In this document: piece by piece, positions 25,101 to 32,188 of the stretch
Layout of the letters: each line of letters opens with the position of its first letter
Position numbering within the stretch: the stretch's first letter is position 1
Source: Lumbricus terrestris
Lineage: Eukaryota; Annelida; Clitellata; Crassiclitellata; Lumbricidae
NCBI GenBank assembly: GCA_949752735.1
Contig: OX457047.1
Span: 41,424,782 to 41,488,781, forward strand
DNA length: 64,000 bases
Reading direction: 5' to 3'
The notes under the pieces: model-generated
What the model saw: the letters and a program-made list of their open reading frames with translations, nothing else
The model's database searches: none
Told to the model about the DNA's origin: nothing
Program-made: the position numbers and the translations under genes

Positions 25101-25897
25101 GTTGGTTCAGCGTTCAAACAACAAGATCTTCGAAAATCAGTTGAAGCAACAGATGCTCAGCCGGCGGAACTGGATCTTCTTATATCAACTCGAACGAATC
25201 TAAGGAGGACATTTCGAAGTGATTCGTGTCTAAATGGTAGGATCTGTCATTATAAATCTCAGCTATGTGCAGGTGAAAGTAAAACAGATAAATTTGCAAG
25301 TGCCAGTCCTAAGCTTGGACAAAGGAGGAGGTGACGCTAATAATCTTTGTTATCACACACTGTCGATAAACAGAACGAACCATGGATCCTTGTGTTTACT
25401 TGCTGTTTTTCAACAATACCAGGTTGTTTTTTGTTTGTTTGTATGCGCACTTGTTATAGCGCCCCTTCAAGCTCCCTAATCAGAGGCTCTCCCGAAGCGT
25501 TGAGCTATTGCGAGTGAAGGACTTGCCCAAGGTCCCTACGCGACGACTTGAGGTGGATTTGAACCTGCAACTCTTCAACTGCAAGGCAACGAACATACCC
25601 ACTACACCACCGTGCCCCAGTTACTAGTTTGTGTCAGACTTTGTTTGATTTGGTGGAATTTTGGGGGAGAAATTTTTCCAATAATGAGGCATAATATTGT
25701 CATTCTTTCCTTTCTGTCTCTCTGTTTCATTGACTGATCATTTTGAAAGACGTTAATAATAATATTGTGCGTAAATGTTTTTAGGTACATCATACTGCAA
25801 AGGAGAAACTCTTAACGGAAATATTCTAACAAGAGATGACAGTTTTCACATGACACATCTCGAAGCGGCTCGCTGCACGAACAGAGACAACTTTTAG
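3826..25897 (+). CDS. ANKRD27: ANKRD27 / VARP ortholog, VPS9-domain ankyrin-repeat protein, 26 coding exons, about 1089 aa
   Basis: Rebuilt exons: 3826-3927, 5344-5463, 5960-6019, 6686-6776, 8432-8527, 9194-9291, 10929-10988, 11540-11596, 11930-12072, 12796-12962, 13593-13671, 14141-14203, 14759-14846, 15402-15473, 15855-16065, 16491-16630, 17254-17346, 17735-17843, 18459-18631, 20264-20515, 21354-21479, 22229-22426, 22899-23018, 23939-24088, 24948-25236, 25785-25897 (TAG). All phases join and the total is 3270 nt. Human VARP is 1050 aa and aligns nearly colinearly: DHYDEDL at the N-terminus, AILFEETF, the VPS9 core with KTEIPNW, two CHPLC.C..C motifs and two ankyrin blocks. In vertebrates VARP is a RAB21 GEF and RAB32/38 effector that binds VAMP7 and retromer VPS29 on endosomes; that role is transferred by homology. 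Uncertain points: the exon 10 donor (12899 or 12962, both phase 1, 21 residues apart) and the exon 24 end. I saw no AATAAA soon after the stop. Confidence 0.93.
5110..5195 (-). mobile_element. short dispersed repeat, inverted copy of the one at 17425..17490
   Basis: Read in reverse this gives a CCATTTATAAAGCA block followed by GCCTTTCAGAAG and a CTCAGTGTG end. The same blocks in the same order occur on the + strand at 17428..17490, inside ANKRD27 intron 17. The TTTATAAAGC/TATAAA style resembles the 3' ends of CR1/L2-type retrotransposons and their SINEs, but the family is not identified. Confidence 0.5.
5478..5620. repeat. ATTC/ATCC tetranucleotide tract in ANKRD27 intron 2
   Basis: Imperfect (CATT)n with CATC, AATC and AGTC variants begins 15 bp after the exon 2 donor at 5463. 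The interruptions suggest an old tract. It has no coding role: the open frame through it (repeating S-I-H-P/F) is a by-product of the tetranucleotide. Intron 2 also holds an ATT trinucleotide run at about 5859..5914. Confidence 0.85.
6290..6560 (-). mobile_element. CR1/L2-like retrotransposon 3' coding fragment in ANKRD27 intron 3
   Basis: On the minus strand the translation contains RLDLLVPRSRTAIAQSRSFAS, the conserved element LRS..L.VPR.RT......SFA that precedes the P.LWN.LP motif near the C-terminus of CR1/L2 reverse transcriptases. The copy is short, lacks the catalytic core and drifts out of frame at the ends. It is a dead 5'-truncated insertion, antisense to the host gene. Confidence 0.7.
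6782..7352 (+). repeat. 21-bp minisatellite, about 27 copies, abutting the exon 4 splice donor
   Basis: The unit is 21 bp (one T/C variant: AATTACT or AACTACT) and is repeated almost perfectly. The array starts five or six bases into intron 4, right after the donor G|GTATGT at 6776/6777. Because the unit is a multiple of three and contains no stop in this phase, the ANKRD27 frame stays open through the whole array, encoding a seven-residue SSNLITL repeat until a stop at 7373..7375. I regard it as intronic because exon 5 continues the VARP alignment in phase. Internal variants cluster (CCC units, AACTACT block), pointing to expansion by segmental duplication. Confidence 0.95.
8598..8841 (+). 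mobile_element. tRNA-derived SINE, family 2, in ANKRD27 intron 5
   Basis: The head has an A-box-like TTTGGATAACACACTGG and a degraded B-box. The body has GTGCTTTGTAGGCAGC, CTGTCTGTTCTGTTAG, TTGCATAACTGTACACTG and GGTCTGTCAACTGGATTG. Other copies in the window lie at 14432..14694, 59076..59290 and, inverted and truncated, 24169..24283. The head resembles an arginine-type tRNA (GCGCAATGGATAACG in the 59 kb copy). This copy is the most diverged. Confidence 0.8.
9194..14846 (+). CDS. ANKRD27: ANKRD27 exons 6-13: helical bundle and VPS9 RAB-GEF domain (residues about 157-408)
   Basis: Exons 6-8 (DQVSALFKKCLNIVLKDPVL, KNICVAVE) form the helical lead-in. Exon 9 (QHTYRLVFRHVCTCMADRDE) and exon 10 (HVPRARTELSCVIRLTSPTK) match the N-terminal half of the VPS9 fold. 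Exon 11 has SDDLLPILVFLIMKTEIPNW, including the acidic residue that VPS9 GEFs use to engage the nucleotide pocket. Exons 12-13 give WTFMKNFCLS and ELEFYLSTLEAALEYI, with the conserved Tyr and small hydroxyl residue of the last catalytic helix. The catalytic core therefore looks intact and GEF activity, RAB21 in vertebrates, is expected by homology. Exon 6 is best ended at GTG|GCAAGT, a GC donor. The exon 10 end is ambiguous. Confidence 0.88.
9733..10545 (+). pseudogene. RTE-like retrotransposon 3' fragment (C-terminal reverse transcriptase) in ANKRD27 intron 6
   Basis: One frame runs from about 9733 to the stop at 10524..10526 with no break. It starts in GRTINNLRYADDIVLVAT, the catalytic YADD box, and continues through SFRYLGVIVEE, the LYGCETWTL motif, GHMIRADKL, a GRPRRRWMDDVEEW segment and RNREQWRK. 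These motifs in this order are typical of RTE-type endonuclease/reverse-transcriptase proteins. Everything upstream of the YADD box is missing, so this is a 5'-truncated insertion and cannot be active. The 3' UTR is very short and ends in (ACG)n. The intact frame suggests recent insertion. There is no sign of a role in the host gene. Confidence 0.9.
11109..11291 (-). mobile_element. tRNA-derived SINE, family 1, in ANKRD27 intron 7
   Basis: Inverted copy with the tail GTTTGTATGTGCACTTG at its left, the core AGCGCTGAGCAATTG and GTGAAGGACTTGCCCAAGG, and the B-box-like GGTGGATTCGAACC at its right. Family 1 has at least ten copies in this window: 11109, 18109, 21845, 25430, 26470, 27863, 39163, 48834, 49138 and 61067. 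Full copies start with a GGTGGTGTAGTGGTGGCGTC head, which has an A-box, and end in CAAACAAACAAAC. Confidence 0.85.
11617..13990. repeat. clustered ATT/TATC-rich microsatellites in ANKRD27 introns 8-11
   Basis: Runs of (ATT)n with ATC and GTT interruptions occur at about 11617..11840, 12440..12555 (as AATA), 13194..13370, 13690..13845 and 13939..13980. They flank exons 9, 10 and 11 but do not enter them. A CCTCAGGGACTTCA motif next to two of these runs (11699 and 13290) suggests each arose from the A/T-rich tail of the same dispersed repeat; a CACTGAGGGATCC form recurs near 21200. Confidence 0.75.
12090..12445 (+). mobile_element. CR1/L2-like retrotransposon 3' end in ANKRD27 intron 9
   Basis: Translation in mixed frames gives LHWLPVQLRIKFKLTCFTYK, the conserved LHWLPV..RI.FK motif of CR1/L2 reverse transcriptase C-termini. 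A 3' UTR with TTGGCTTTCAATCACACG and TTACAAATTTAATTAGTAA follows, ending in an ATGATAATAATG run. Related 3' ends occur at 15190..15330, 20945..21120 and 49560..49850. It is dead and broken by stops. Confidence 0.7.
14432..14694 (+). mobile_element. tRNA-derived SINE, family 2, near full length, in ANKRD27 intron 12
   Basis: The copy has a tRNA-like head (GGATAACGCACTGGCATG, then GATCGAGCCCC as a B-box), the core GACATGCTTTGTAGGCTGC, CTGTCTGTTCTGTTAG, CACTGTAGCCGGTTGCGG and GTCAACTGGATTGTTCAATA, and a tail running into (ATT)n. It is the best preserved family 2 copy in the window and lies 65 bp before exon 13. Confidence 0.85.
15190..15330 (+). mobile_element. CR1/L2-like 3' end fragment in ANKRD27 intron 13
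   Basis: It contains an AAAAAGCGGCCCGTAACTCA block, then TTGGCTTTTCACCACATGG, a CATCTTCCTTTGGCAGCG block and CTATCCATGCCTCAGAT. The longer copy at 49560..49850 has the same blocks in the same order (AAAAACGGCTCAAAACTCA, CTTTGGCTTTCAAGCACATGG, CATCTTCCTCTGGCGGC, CGCGCCTCAGATTCACA). Only the 3' end is present. Confidence 0.65.
15402..18631 (+). CDS. ANKRD27: ANKRD27 exons 14-19: first zinc-fingernail motif and first ankyrin block (residues about 409-674)
   Basis: Exon 15 carries LCHPLCDCPKC at about residues 464-474, the four-cysteine motif that in vertebrate VARP folds round one zinc and docks on VPS29 of retromer. Ankyrin repeats follow: exon 16 (LTPLHLAAQKGHQK), exon 17 (NTALHLAAAHGHID), exon 18 (CETALHIASRWGF) and exon 19 (LLEHGASTGITNRKNQ). 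In vertebrates this first block binds RAB32 and RAB38. Exon 19 ends with a Ser/Thr-rich stretch and a clean AAA|GTAAGC donor at 18631, directly before the purine-rich intron. Exons 15-16 (phase 1), 18-19 (phase 1) and the rest (phase 0) join without a break. Confidence 0.92.
16110..16330 (+). repeat. CTGT/CTCT tetranucleotide tract in ANKRD27 intron 15
   Basis: Perfect (TCTG)n at 16119..16160 decays into TCTCTG variants over 170 bp. It begins about 45 bp after the exon 15 donor at 16065. Similar compound CT/CTGT tracts are at 29420..29490, 40117..40188, 45470..45545 and 51006..51360. Confidence 0.85.
16800..17140 (+). repeat. two adjacent tandem arrays (17 bp and 32 bp units) in ANKRD27 intron 16
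   Basis: First come about six copies of a 17-bp unit containing AATCAAAAGGTAAATGC (about 16800..16930). Then come about six copies of a 32-bp unit with GATAAACATTGGTAG and CTAAGGGTTATTGT (16935..17140), some with a short internal duplication such as GTATCTAGTATC. The change from one unit to the other is abrupt. The array stops about 115 bp before exon 17. Confidence 0.9.
18109..18341 (+). mobile_element. tRNA-derived SINE, family 1, full length, in ANKRD27 intron 18
   Basis: It starts with the A-box-bearing head CGGTGGTGTAGTGGTGGCG, then GCCTTGAAGCCGGAAGG and the B-box GGTTCGAATCC. The core is TTGGGCAAGTCCTTCACTCG, TTCGGCGTGAAACTCCGATG and GGGAGCGCCTCTGAGTAG, and the tail is GCGCTATAACAAGTACACAT with (CAAA)n. 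The head resembles a Glu/Asp/Gly-type tRNA. It ends about 120 bp before exon 19. Confidence 0.88.
18636..19772 (+). repeat. 1.1 kb polypurine tract (GAGGA/GAAGA) filling ANKRD27 intron 19
   Basis: Almost every base on the + strand is A or G, starting a few bases after the exon 19 donor. The 5' half is irregular GAGGA/GAAGA. From about 19255 on it becomes a regular array of a roughly 45 to 60 bp unit carrying GAGAAAAAGTAGGAGTAGG and GAGGAGGAGCAAGAG. Both strands show long low-complexity open frames here (Glu-rich forward, Ser/Leu/Pro-rich reverse); they are artefacts. Long mirror-symmetric purine tracts can form triplex (H-) DNA. The pyrimidine block TCTTCACTGTTC at 18727 interrupts it. Confidence 0.95.
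20264..21479 (+). CDS. ANKRD27: ANKRD27 exons 20-21: inter-ankyrin linker and second zinc-fingernail motif (residues about 675-800)
   Basis: Exon 20 is basic then Ala/Pro-rich and ends LDKKIEKLLKSVADGDVQM, matching the helical segment EVEKLLRAVADGDLEM of human VARP. In vertebrates the region between the two ankyrin blocks holds the VAMP7-binding segment that keeps the SNARE closed. Exon 21 continues HHLDWSEYEV and then LCHPLCQCDRCQHC at about residues 785-798, the second VPS29-binding zinc motif. A fifth cysteine follows it (CQHC). A 21-nt stretch at 20282..20302 in exon 20 recurs exactly at 18727..18747 in the preceding intron. Confidence 0.92.
20945..21120 (+). mobile_element. CR1/L2-like 3' end fragment in ANKRD27 intron 20
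   Basis: The order of blocks is CTTCCTTCAAAAAACCGATC, ACTCGTTATTTCTCCTTG, TTTCAAGTACTTGTATTGGC, CCTCAGATTCGAGTTTTGGT and TATTACAAATTTAATTAATT. This parallels the copies at 12300..12445 and 49600..49850. It is a non-coding relic. Confidence 0.6.
21845..22050 (-). mobile_element. tRNA-derived SINE, family 1, diverged, in ANKRD27 intron 21
   Basis: Inverted copy: AGCGTCCCTTCAAGCTC, GGAGTTTCATGCCAAAGC, CGAGCAGTTACAAGTGAAGG, then GGTGGATTCGAGTC near the right end. The left tail is replaced by TTTATTTATTTATTTC. It is followed by a (GATT)n run at 22136..22185, just before exon 22. Confidence 0.75.
22229..25897 (+). CDS. ANKRD27: ANKRD27 exons 22-26: second ankyrin block and polar C-terminal tail (residues about 801-1089)
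   Basis: Exon 22 has YTPLHIAALHGHRDLVRLLL and NTALHFACKQPDVK, exon 23 ESTALHYCCLSGYAPH, exon 24 NTPLHDAIKLGHLSIARML. These correspond to the second ankyrin block of VARP. The exon 22 donor is AAG|GTCTGA, a poor consensus, but it keeps the exact residue spacing of human VARP. Exon 25 (24948-25236) is a Ser/Thr/Glu-rich tail with no domain I recognise. The last exon (25785-25897) reads GETLNGNILTRDDSFH and ends TNRDNF then TAG. The join CTA AAT G|GTAGGA to TTAG|GT is in phase. The tail is the least certain part because there is little to align it to. Confidence 0.85.
23030..23600 (+). repeat. 15-bp array with a TGCATGC palindrome in ANKRD27 intron 23
   Basis: About 25 copies of a unit of the form TGCATGCAACAATAG run from about 23037 to 23405, then decay into looser copies with TGCATGAA and AGCAAC to about 23600. 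It starts about 20 bp after the exon 23 donor at 23018. Each unit contains the near-palindrome GTGCATGCA(A/G)C. The open frames on both strands are by-products of a 15-bp unit. Confidence 0.93.
24169..24283 (-). mobile_element. tRNA-derived SINE, family 2, truncated, in ANKRD27 intron 24
   Basis: An inverted 3' half only: TTTATTCAACAATCCGGTTG, ACAGACCGCAACCGGTTAC and TTCACAAGAACG. It matches the 3' half of the 14432..14694 copy in reverse. The head is missing. The rest of intron 24 up to 24947 holds A/T-rich dinucleotide and trinucleotide runs and a short CR1-type tail near 24580..24660. Confidence 0.75.
25285..25375 (+). mobile_element. dispersed repeat with GCCAGTCC..AAGCTTGGA core (three copies in window)
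   Basis: Blocks GTGCCAGTCCTAAGCTTGGA, AAGGAGGAGGTGACGCTAAT and TTTGTTATCACACACTGTCG recur at 28480..28565 (GTGCCAGTCCCAAGCCTGGA, then AGAGGAGGGGTTGCTAATGG) and, more diverged, at 58330..58400. In the 58 kb copy this block directly follows CR1-like reverse transcriptase sequence, so I read the family as the 3' end of a CR1-type element. Confidence 0.6.
25430..25619 (-). mobile_element. tRNA-derived SINE, family 1, in ANKRD27 intron 25
   Basis: Inverted copy from TTTGTTTGTATGCGCACTTG, through GTGAAGGACTTGCCCAAGG and GGTGGATTTGAACC, to ACCACCGTGCCCC at its head end. The internal part is shortened compared with full copies. It lies between the last two ANKRD27 exons. Confidence 0.85.
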
Positions 25898-26172
25898 TTT
25901 CGCCTGTGATATTCTACGTACATACGTCACTTCCTGCGTTTTAGTGCCATAGTCCAACCATGAAATCATATAAATATTTCACCAGTGTTGGGGCAAGCCG
26001 CTATCTGCTATCTAAGGTGTAGAGACCGTAAGCAAAGTCGTCATTCAGTTCTTAAACTGTGCAGTCAAGACATCGAAGTGAATTGTTATTGAGGTGTAGA
26101 AATTTGTCTCATTGTTATGCGGTTTTGTTATTAGGTGTTTGTTTGTTATGTTGCTCCCGAGTACAACATTAT

Positions 26173-26382
26173 GACGAGTCCAGGGCTTTTTTAACGTGCA
26201 GTTGTACACAAAATGTGCAGTTCTAAACGGATTTGTGCAGTTGTAGAAGCACTTCTGTACAGCTAAAACTAGCAAAAAAGGTCGCTGTCCTCCGATTGGG
26301 AATAATTTGCCATGGAGAATTGGAAAGAAAAGAAGGGGTTGTGCAGTTCTAAAAATTCCTTAAAAACAGCCCTGGACGAGTC
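26173..26382. mobile_element. hAT-like MITE with perfect 8-bp target duplication, 275 bp after the ANKRD27 stop
   Basis: The element spans 26181..26374 (194 bp). Its ends are CAGGGCTTTTTTAA and TTAAAAACAGCCCTG, which are imperfect inverted repeats. It is flanked by an exact 8-bp direct repeat GACGAGTC at 26173..26180 and 26375..26382. An 8-bp target duplication with a CAG..CTG terminus is the signature of hAT transposons. It is far too short to code for a transposase, so it is non-autonomous. The interior repeats a GTGCAGTT motif several times. Confidence 0.9.
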
Positions 26383-26469
26383 TGTGGGATAAGGTGAATA
26401 GGAAGGAATAGGATAGGTTAGGATTGGATAAAGTATAGTAAGGTGAGATGGGATTTGATACGTTGCAAC

Positions 26470-26666
26470 ATTTGTATGCTTGTATGTTTGAGGACTTGTT
26501 ATAGCTCCTATTCAGCGTGGACAATGAATCGGAATTTCGCATCGAAGCGCATGAGCAATTGCGAGTGAAGGACATGCTCAGGGTCCCTACTCAGTGGCTT
26601 GAGGTGAATTCGAACCCGCAACTTTCCGGCTCCATGGCACTGAACATACCTCTACACCGCGCCCCA
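26470..26666 (-). mobile_element. tRNA-derived SINE, family 1, downstream of ANKRD27
   Basis: Inverted copy with GGACTTGTTATAGCTCC, ATGAGCAATTGCGAGTGAAG, GGTGAATTCGAACCCGC and a CTACACCGCGCCCC head end. It has an internal deletion near the GGAGCGCCTC block. Confidence 0.8.
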
Positions 26667-26993
26667 CAACTATCTTATTGTGATGTTAATATATTATGAT
26701 GTTTGGAAAACTTCTGCCGCGCAGTAATCGTCAGCCAAACTCTGTCTCAGTTTGTGTTGTTTTTTGTTGGTTTCGAGTGTGAGGTCAGTTTGATGAGGCC
26801 TTTTTAGATGCGATTCGATTTGAAGGTGAACTGTGTTCATAATGATTTACTAAATCTTCTTGTCTTGTAAGCGGTGACGTAACTTCGCGTGGACTAACAC
26901 TAAGAGGGTCAATTGACAAAACAAATGACTGAGTACAACGAAGATCTTTTATACATACCCATTATTATCGATAAATGACTAACTGTATGGACA

Positions 26994-27005
26994 TGATGAT
27001 GGTGG

Positions 27006-27077
<72 letters not shown>

Positions 27078-27130
27078 CGACGACGACGATGATGATGATG
27101 ATGATGATGACATTGTTGTTGTTGTTGTTG
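26994..27130 (+). repeat. (GAT)n trinucleotide with (GAC)n and (TTG)n ends
   Basis: About 36 GAT units with a short GAC block near 27077 are followed directly by (TTG)n. It lies in non-coding sequence downstream of ANKRD27. A shorter array of TATTGTCTTTCG units (12 bp, about seven copies) follows at 27330..27425. Confidence 0.9.
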
Positions 27131-27862
27131 TATATAGTTATTAAGTAATTACTTATTTGGAGCTGTAGAACGATGTTTTAATAATAATATATCTCTTAGA
27201 TGGCCTCTGTTGTCATACACTGACGTGGTAAGTGACTTGTTGTTGCTAGATATTTTTGCTGTATAACGGTAACAAAATCTGATTCTCGTTCAGACTATAT
27301 TGGAAATTTTACCTGCGCAGGTATTTGTATTGTCTTTCGTATTGTCTTAAAATTGTATTGTCTTTCGTGTTGTCTTTCTTACTGTCTTTTGTATTGTCTT
27401 TCGTATTGTCTCTCGTATTGTAGTTTGTGAAGTGCTGAGTTATTCAAGAGAGTTTCAGAGACTTTTTGTAAATATCCGCTGATGCCAAATTTGTTTTTAA
27501 TTAGAACGTTTTGCCTCCTATAGAACTTCTTTGTTGCTTGCTTGTATCGTATTTTTAAAAACATTTTTGCTGTTATGCATTTTATTATTTTCAACGAGAA
27601 GTTATATATATATCCCAGGGGAAGCTTGATATGCATTTGATTGTCTCTTTTCATCGTAAGCTCTTGAATATGTCTATTTCTGTAGGCACGGAAACTGTGC
27701 CGTAATATGAATTTTTGCAGGTTATGTCAGTTGTTGCTGTCATTGTTGGATGAAAGTTAAGATATGGTAGGATGCTTTCATGTGGATTCTTATTTGAAAG
27801 TTATGTTAACTTTTCTTATAGATTCTGGTGTGAAATCTGTTGGTAATGTTAACCTTTCTTAG

Positions 27863-28091
27863 GTGTATGTGTGTATGTATGAGCACTTGTTATAGTGCAC
27901 TTTCATGATTTCTACTCAGAAGCGCTCCCGACTACAGTGCGGACACTGAATCGGAGTTTTATGTCAAAGTGTATGAGCAATTGCGAGTGAAAGACTTGCT
28001 CAAGGTTCCTATGAGGCGGCTCAAAGTGGATTCGAACCTGCAACTCTCCAGCTGCAAAGCAACGAACTTACCCACTACACCACTGCGACCC
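27863..28091 (-). mobile_element. tRNA-derived SINE, family 1, downstream of ANKRD27
   Basis: Inverted, near full length: GTATGAGCACTTGTTATAG, GAAGCGCTCCCGACTAC, GAGCAATTGCGAGTGAAAGA, GTGGATTCGAACCTGCAAC and CACTACACCACTGCGACCC at the head end. Confidence 0.85.
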
Positions 28092-28699
28092 AAGATATTC
28101 TTGTGTGGAAGTTGTGCTAACCCTTTTCTTAGTTATTCTTGTGGAAGTTATGCTGACTTCCATAGTATGCAAAAGTTACGTTGACTTTGTTGATATATTG
28201 TGTTAAAGTCTAATGTGCTTTCTAGCAAGAGTGGAACAGTTTTATCTAGTCAACAAGACGCAATCACTGCTGACGATCTTACTTGTTTGCAGGAACGAGA
28301 GCTTTGTGAACTTTAATCAAGCAACGCATTGATGCATTTTTCAGTGATTCACTAAAAGAAGCGATGCTAAATGATACTGCTGAAGTTTTCTATGGGGACC
28401 ATGTATATCTATGGCTCATACCCTGTTCCTGTGTTTGTGAATTGCTTGTGTGATACCCTTTACCACTCTGCCACTGGTCGCACCCTGCCAGTGCCAGTCC
28501 CAAGCCTGGATAAAGAGGAGGGGTTGCTAATGGCCTTTGTTACCACACAGTGACGTCAAACTGCAACAACTAGGCTACTGCTACCTTTTTATTTATTTTT
28601 TGCGGGCGCTTGTTACCTTTACCACTCTTCACTATTTGAATTGGCATCCCTGTTTATTAAGAAGAGAGACAGTTAATATATATACATAGTGATCCTGAC

Positions 28700-28930
28700 A
28701 GGAGAGTCCCACGCAGAGTGGAGCGTTGGGAATTCCATAAGGAGGGTCCAATTATGGTGAAGGGTCGAATTTGGGCAATATTTAGTAGTCCTAGCTCGTG
28801 GAACAAGGTCGATGAGAAGATGCAGAAAGAGGAGAACGAATGAGATCCATAAGATATTTCGGCGTAAGACCCAGTTTGGACTTGAGTAGTTCCAGAAATA
28901 AGCCAGCAGTATAGGGATACAAACCGCGAT
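28700..28930 (-). mobile_element. CR1/L2-like reverse transcriptase C-terminal fragment
   Basis: Minus-strand reading gives TPKYLMDLIRSP, then in a shifted frame IGPSLWNSQRSTLR, the conserved P.LWN....LR motif at the C-terminus of CR1/L2 enzymes. Stops and a frameshift separate the two. It is a relic. Confidence 0.65.
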
Positions 28931-29094
28931 CCAGAGTGTCGCCTGTAGTAGTGATAGTCACAGTTTAAGGATTATTCGTTATCACATCATTTACGGACGC
29001 TACGTTAATTTAATTCCCGTGTACGGATCGGGATGACACGAAACAGTTGCAGCAATCACTCCTCGCAAACTTTGTCCCTGCGCAGTTAGCAGTG

Positions 29095-29190
29095 GATGGA
29101 TGGAAACCGATTTGACCAGGGTCTATGACAACAGAGGCCGTTACCCTGGACAGAAATTTGCTCGGCATATTACAGCACTTAAGAGCTTTC
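29095..29190 (+). repeat. dispersed repeat, near-identical to 54745..54840
   Basis: Both copies read ATTTGACCAGGGTCTATGAC, then a GCCGTTACCCTGGACAGAAA block and AACAGCACTTAAGAGC or TTACAGCACTTAAGAGC, with few differences over about 90 bp. Each is preceded by an ATGGATGxATGGA stretch. No coding potential or terminal repeats are seen. It contains the short inverted pair CCAGGGT / ACCCTGG. Confidence 0.75.
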
Positions 29191-29657
29191 TTCTTAGCAG
29201 TCGCGATTTGTCGAGAACTATATATGATCGGAAGAAGACGATTTAAAGGTGTGCAAGCGGTGCCTACATATCTAAATGTGAAAGACTATTATATAGTGTT
29301 CATGATTTTAGACGTTTGACATTAGCGACCGTATGACGTCGAATATGCTAATTTGTCAATGTGGACGATCGTTTCCCTCCATTCTGCGTGGGAGTTCTCG
29401 TCTCTGGATCGTTATCTACATCTCTGTCAGTCTGTCTATCTGTCTGTCTGTCCGTCTGCCTGTCCTCCCGTCTGTCTGTCTCTCTCACTCACTAACTCAC
29501 TCTCACTCTCCACCTATTTCTTCTCTGGGTTTCAGCACTGGGAGCACTACTATATACGACCATCTCTGTGAGCGGCGCTATATAAATTTACTAATAACAT
29601 TACATTCCATTGAATGCATCAGTTGACAGTCCAAAGCGCTCTAGCCACAGTACAGTA

Positions 29658-31223
29658 CGTAGTATGCAGTGTTTAATCCAGTCCCCCTCCTCTGGGGGGG
29701 AATTGAGGTTCCTGGGGGAGAAACAATTGAGCGTCCGAAGGACGCTCGTGAGGCGCGTAGCGCCGAGACCTGAAAGTGGAGGGGTATGGGGAGGGGAATA
29801 GTGCCCCCTCCCCATCAGAAACTTTTTGAATTTCCACATTGCAATGGCAGCATTTTAAGGTGTCATCTTAACAAAATAACTGTACTTTTTCAGTGCCCCA
29901 TCAGAAACTTTTTGAATTTCCACATTGCAATGGCAGCATTTTAAGGGGTCATCTTAACAAAATAACTGTCCTTTTTTCAGTGCCCCATCAGAAACTTTTT
30001 GAATTTCCACATTGCAATGGCAGCATTTTAAGGTGTCATCTTAACAAAATAGCTGTACTTTTTCAGTACCCCATCAGAAAACTTTTGAATTTCCACCTTG
30101 CAATGGCAGCATTTAAAGGTGTCATCTTTAAAAAGCTGTACTTTTTCAGTGCCTATAAGAGTGGCCTAATACTTGAATAAATATACACAATACTTTAAAG
30201 ATGTTTTTGTGGGAGTTTCCACACTGTAACGCTACCCTTTCAAGATGCCATTTTAGCAAAATAACTCCATTATTTCAGTACTGATAAAAAGTGTTTTAAG
30301 ATGTCAGTATATATATATATTATATAATTATAATTACAATAAAAATATCTTTATGTATCGAGTTCAGCATCTCAGTTCTGTTGTTGTTGGGTTATTCTAA
30401 TAAATAACTGCAGACATGATTATATAAGCTGACTTTTAAGCACTATAATCAGCTTATCCCTGTTTCCTAATATGATCCTGAATTGCTGACCAAAACACAC
30501 TTTTCGAAATCATATGGTACATATGGTACATATGGTATGGTTGAAATTCAACCAAGAAATAATAAATTACTGGCACCAAAATATGGAAGCCACAATATAG
30601 TAATGATGTTGTTTTACTAGGTGTTCAAATAATAGGACCAAAACATTTTGAAATTTGACAGTTTAAAATTTGAAGGATACCACTGGAGAGAAGCCATTCA
30701 GTTCTACAAAAATAGTATTTGTACAAAAATTAACAGTAAGTTATACTCATTTTTGCAGGATAGTGTCATATATTATACCGTAATAGTAAATAATTACTAC
30801 AGCCATATAGTAGTAAAAAATATTACGGTAGCCTCTATTATTATAACAGTTCATGTAATGCAGTGATGTAAACAGCAACTTAAAAACTATTATCATTTTG
30901 ACGCATTTTTCTTGAAGGGGATGTCATCTCTGTTTTTAACTAGAAAAAATAGTGTTTATACAAGCATATACAGTAAGTTATACTCATTGCAACATGATAG
31001 TATCATAATTATTGTAGTGGTAAATAATGTCATTATAATCATATAATAGTAGATAATATCACGGTATGTTATAACACTTCATGTAAAACAATAAAAATTA
31101 TTATTAGGAAAACAGTGACTAAAAACAATATCATTTTGTGAAATTTTTCTGGGGGGGGAAATGTCAATCCTGGGGGGGGAACTTCCCCCCCAGAGACGTC
31201 TAGATTAAACACTGCGTAGTATG
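29658..31223. mobile_element. 1.55 kb DNA transposon-like element with perfect 9-bp target duplication
   Basis: The element spans 29667..31214. It starts CAGTGTTTAATCCAG and ends CTAGATTAAACACTG, which are imperfect inverted repeats. It is flanked by an exact 9-bp repeat CGTAGTATG at 29658..29666 and 31215..31223. Subterminal G-rich and C-rich stretches on both sides can pair (TGGGGGGGGAACTTCCCCCC at the right). The interior holds about 4.5 tandem copies of an 86 to 87 bp unit starting CCCCATCAGAAAC at 29810, 29896, 29983 and 30069. I see no transposase. A 9-bp duplication is typical of Mutator-like elements but does not prove the superfamily. Confidence 0.88.
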
Positions 31224-31435
31224 TGTTGCTCACCACAACCTTTGTGGGTTGATGCGGGAAACGTCCGATATATTTACCATGACTATGAATAGAAAAATGA
31301 AATAGCGACAGTGAGTAGGCCTAAATACGCCAGAATATTATTTTTAACCAATTGTCAATCGCGCTTTGGTGCACATGCTTCCAATAACCATTTTGGAAGT
31401 AGCCTAAATATTATAGTAACTATGCAGATGAGAGA

Positions 31436-32045
<610 letters not shown>

Positions 32046-32188
32046 CTGATGCTGTAGTATCATAATAACTGCTTTGTCATAAACTTCCCGTGTGCGATGC
32101 GTTTCGTATCGCATTCTTAACAGCGTTAACGCGAATCCTTCGCGTGTTTTGAAGATCGAGGTTAGGTGTAGGCCTATACTAGAATCTG

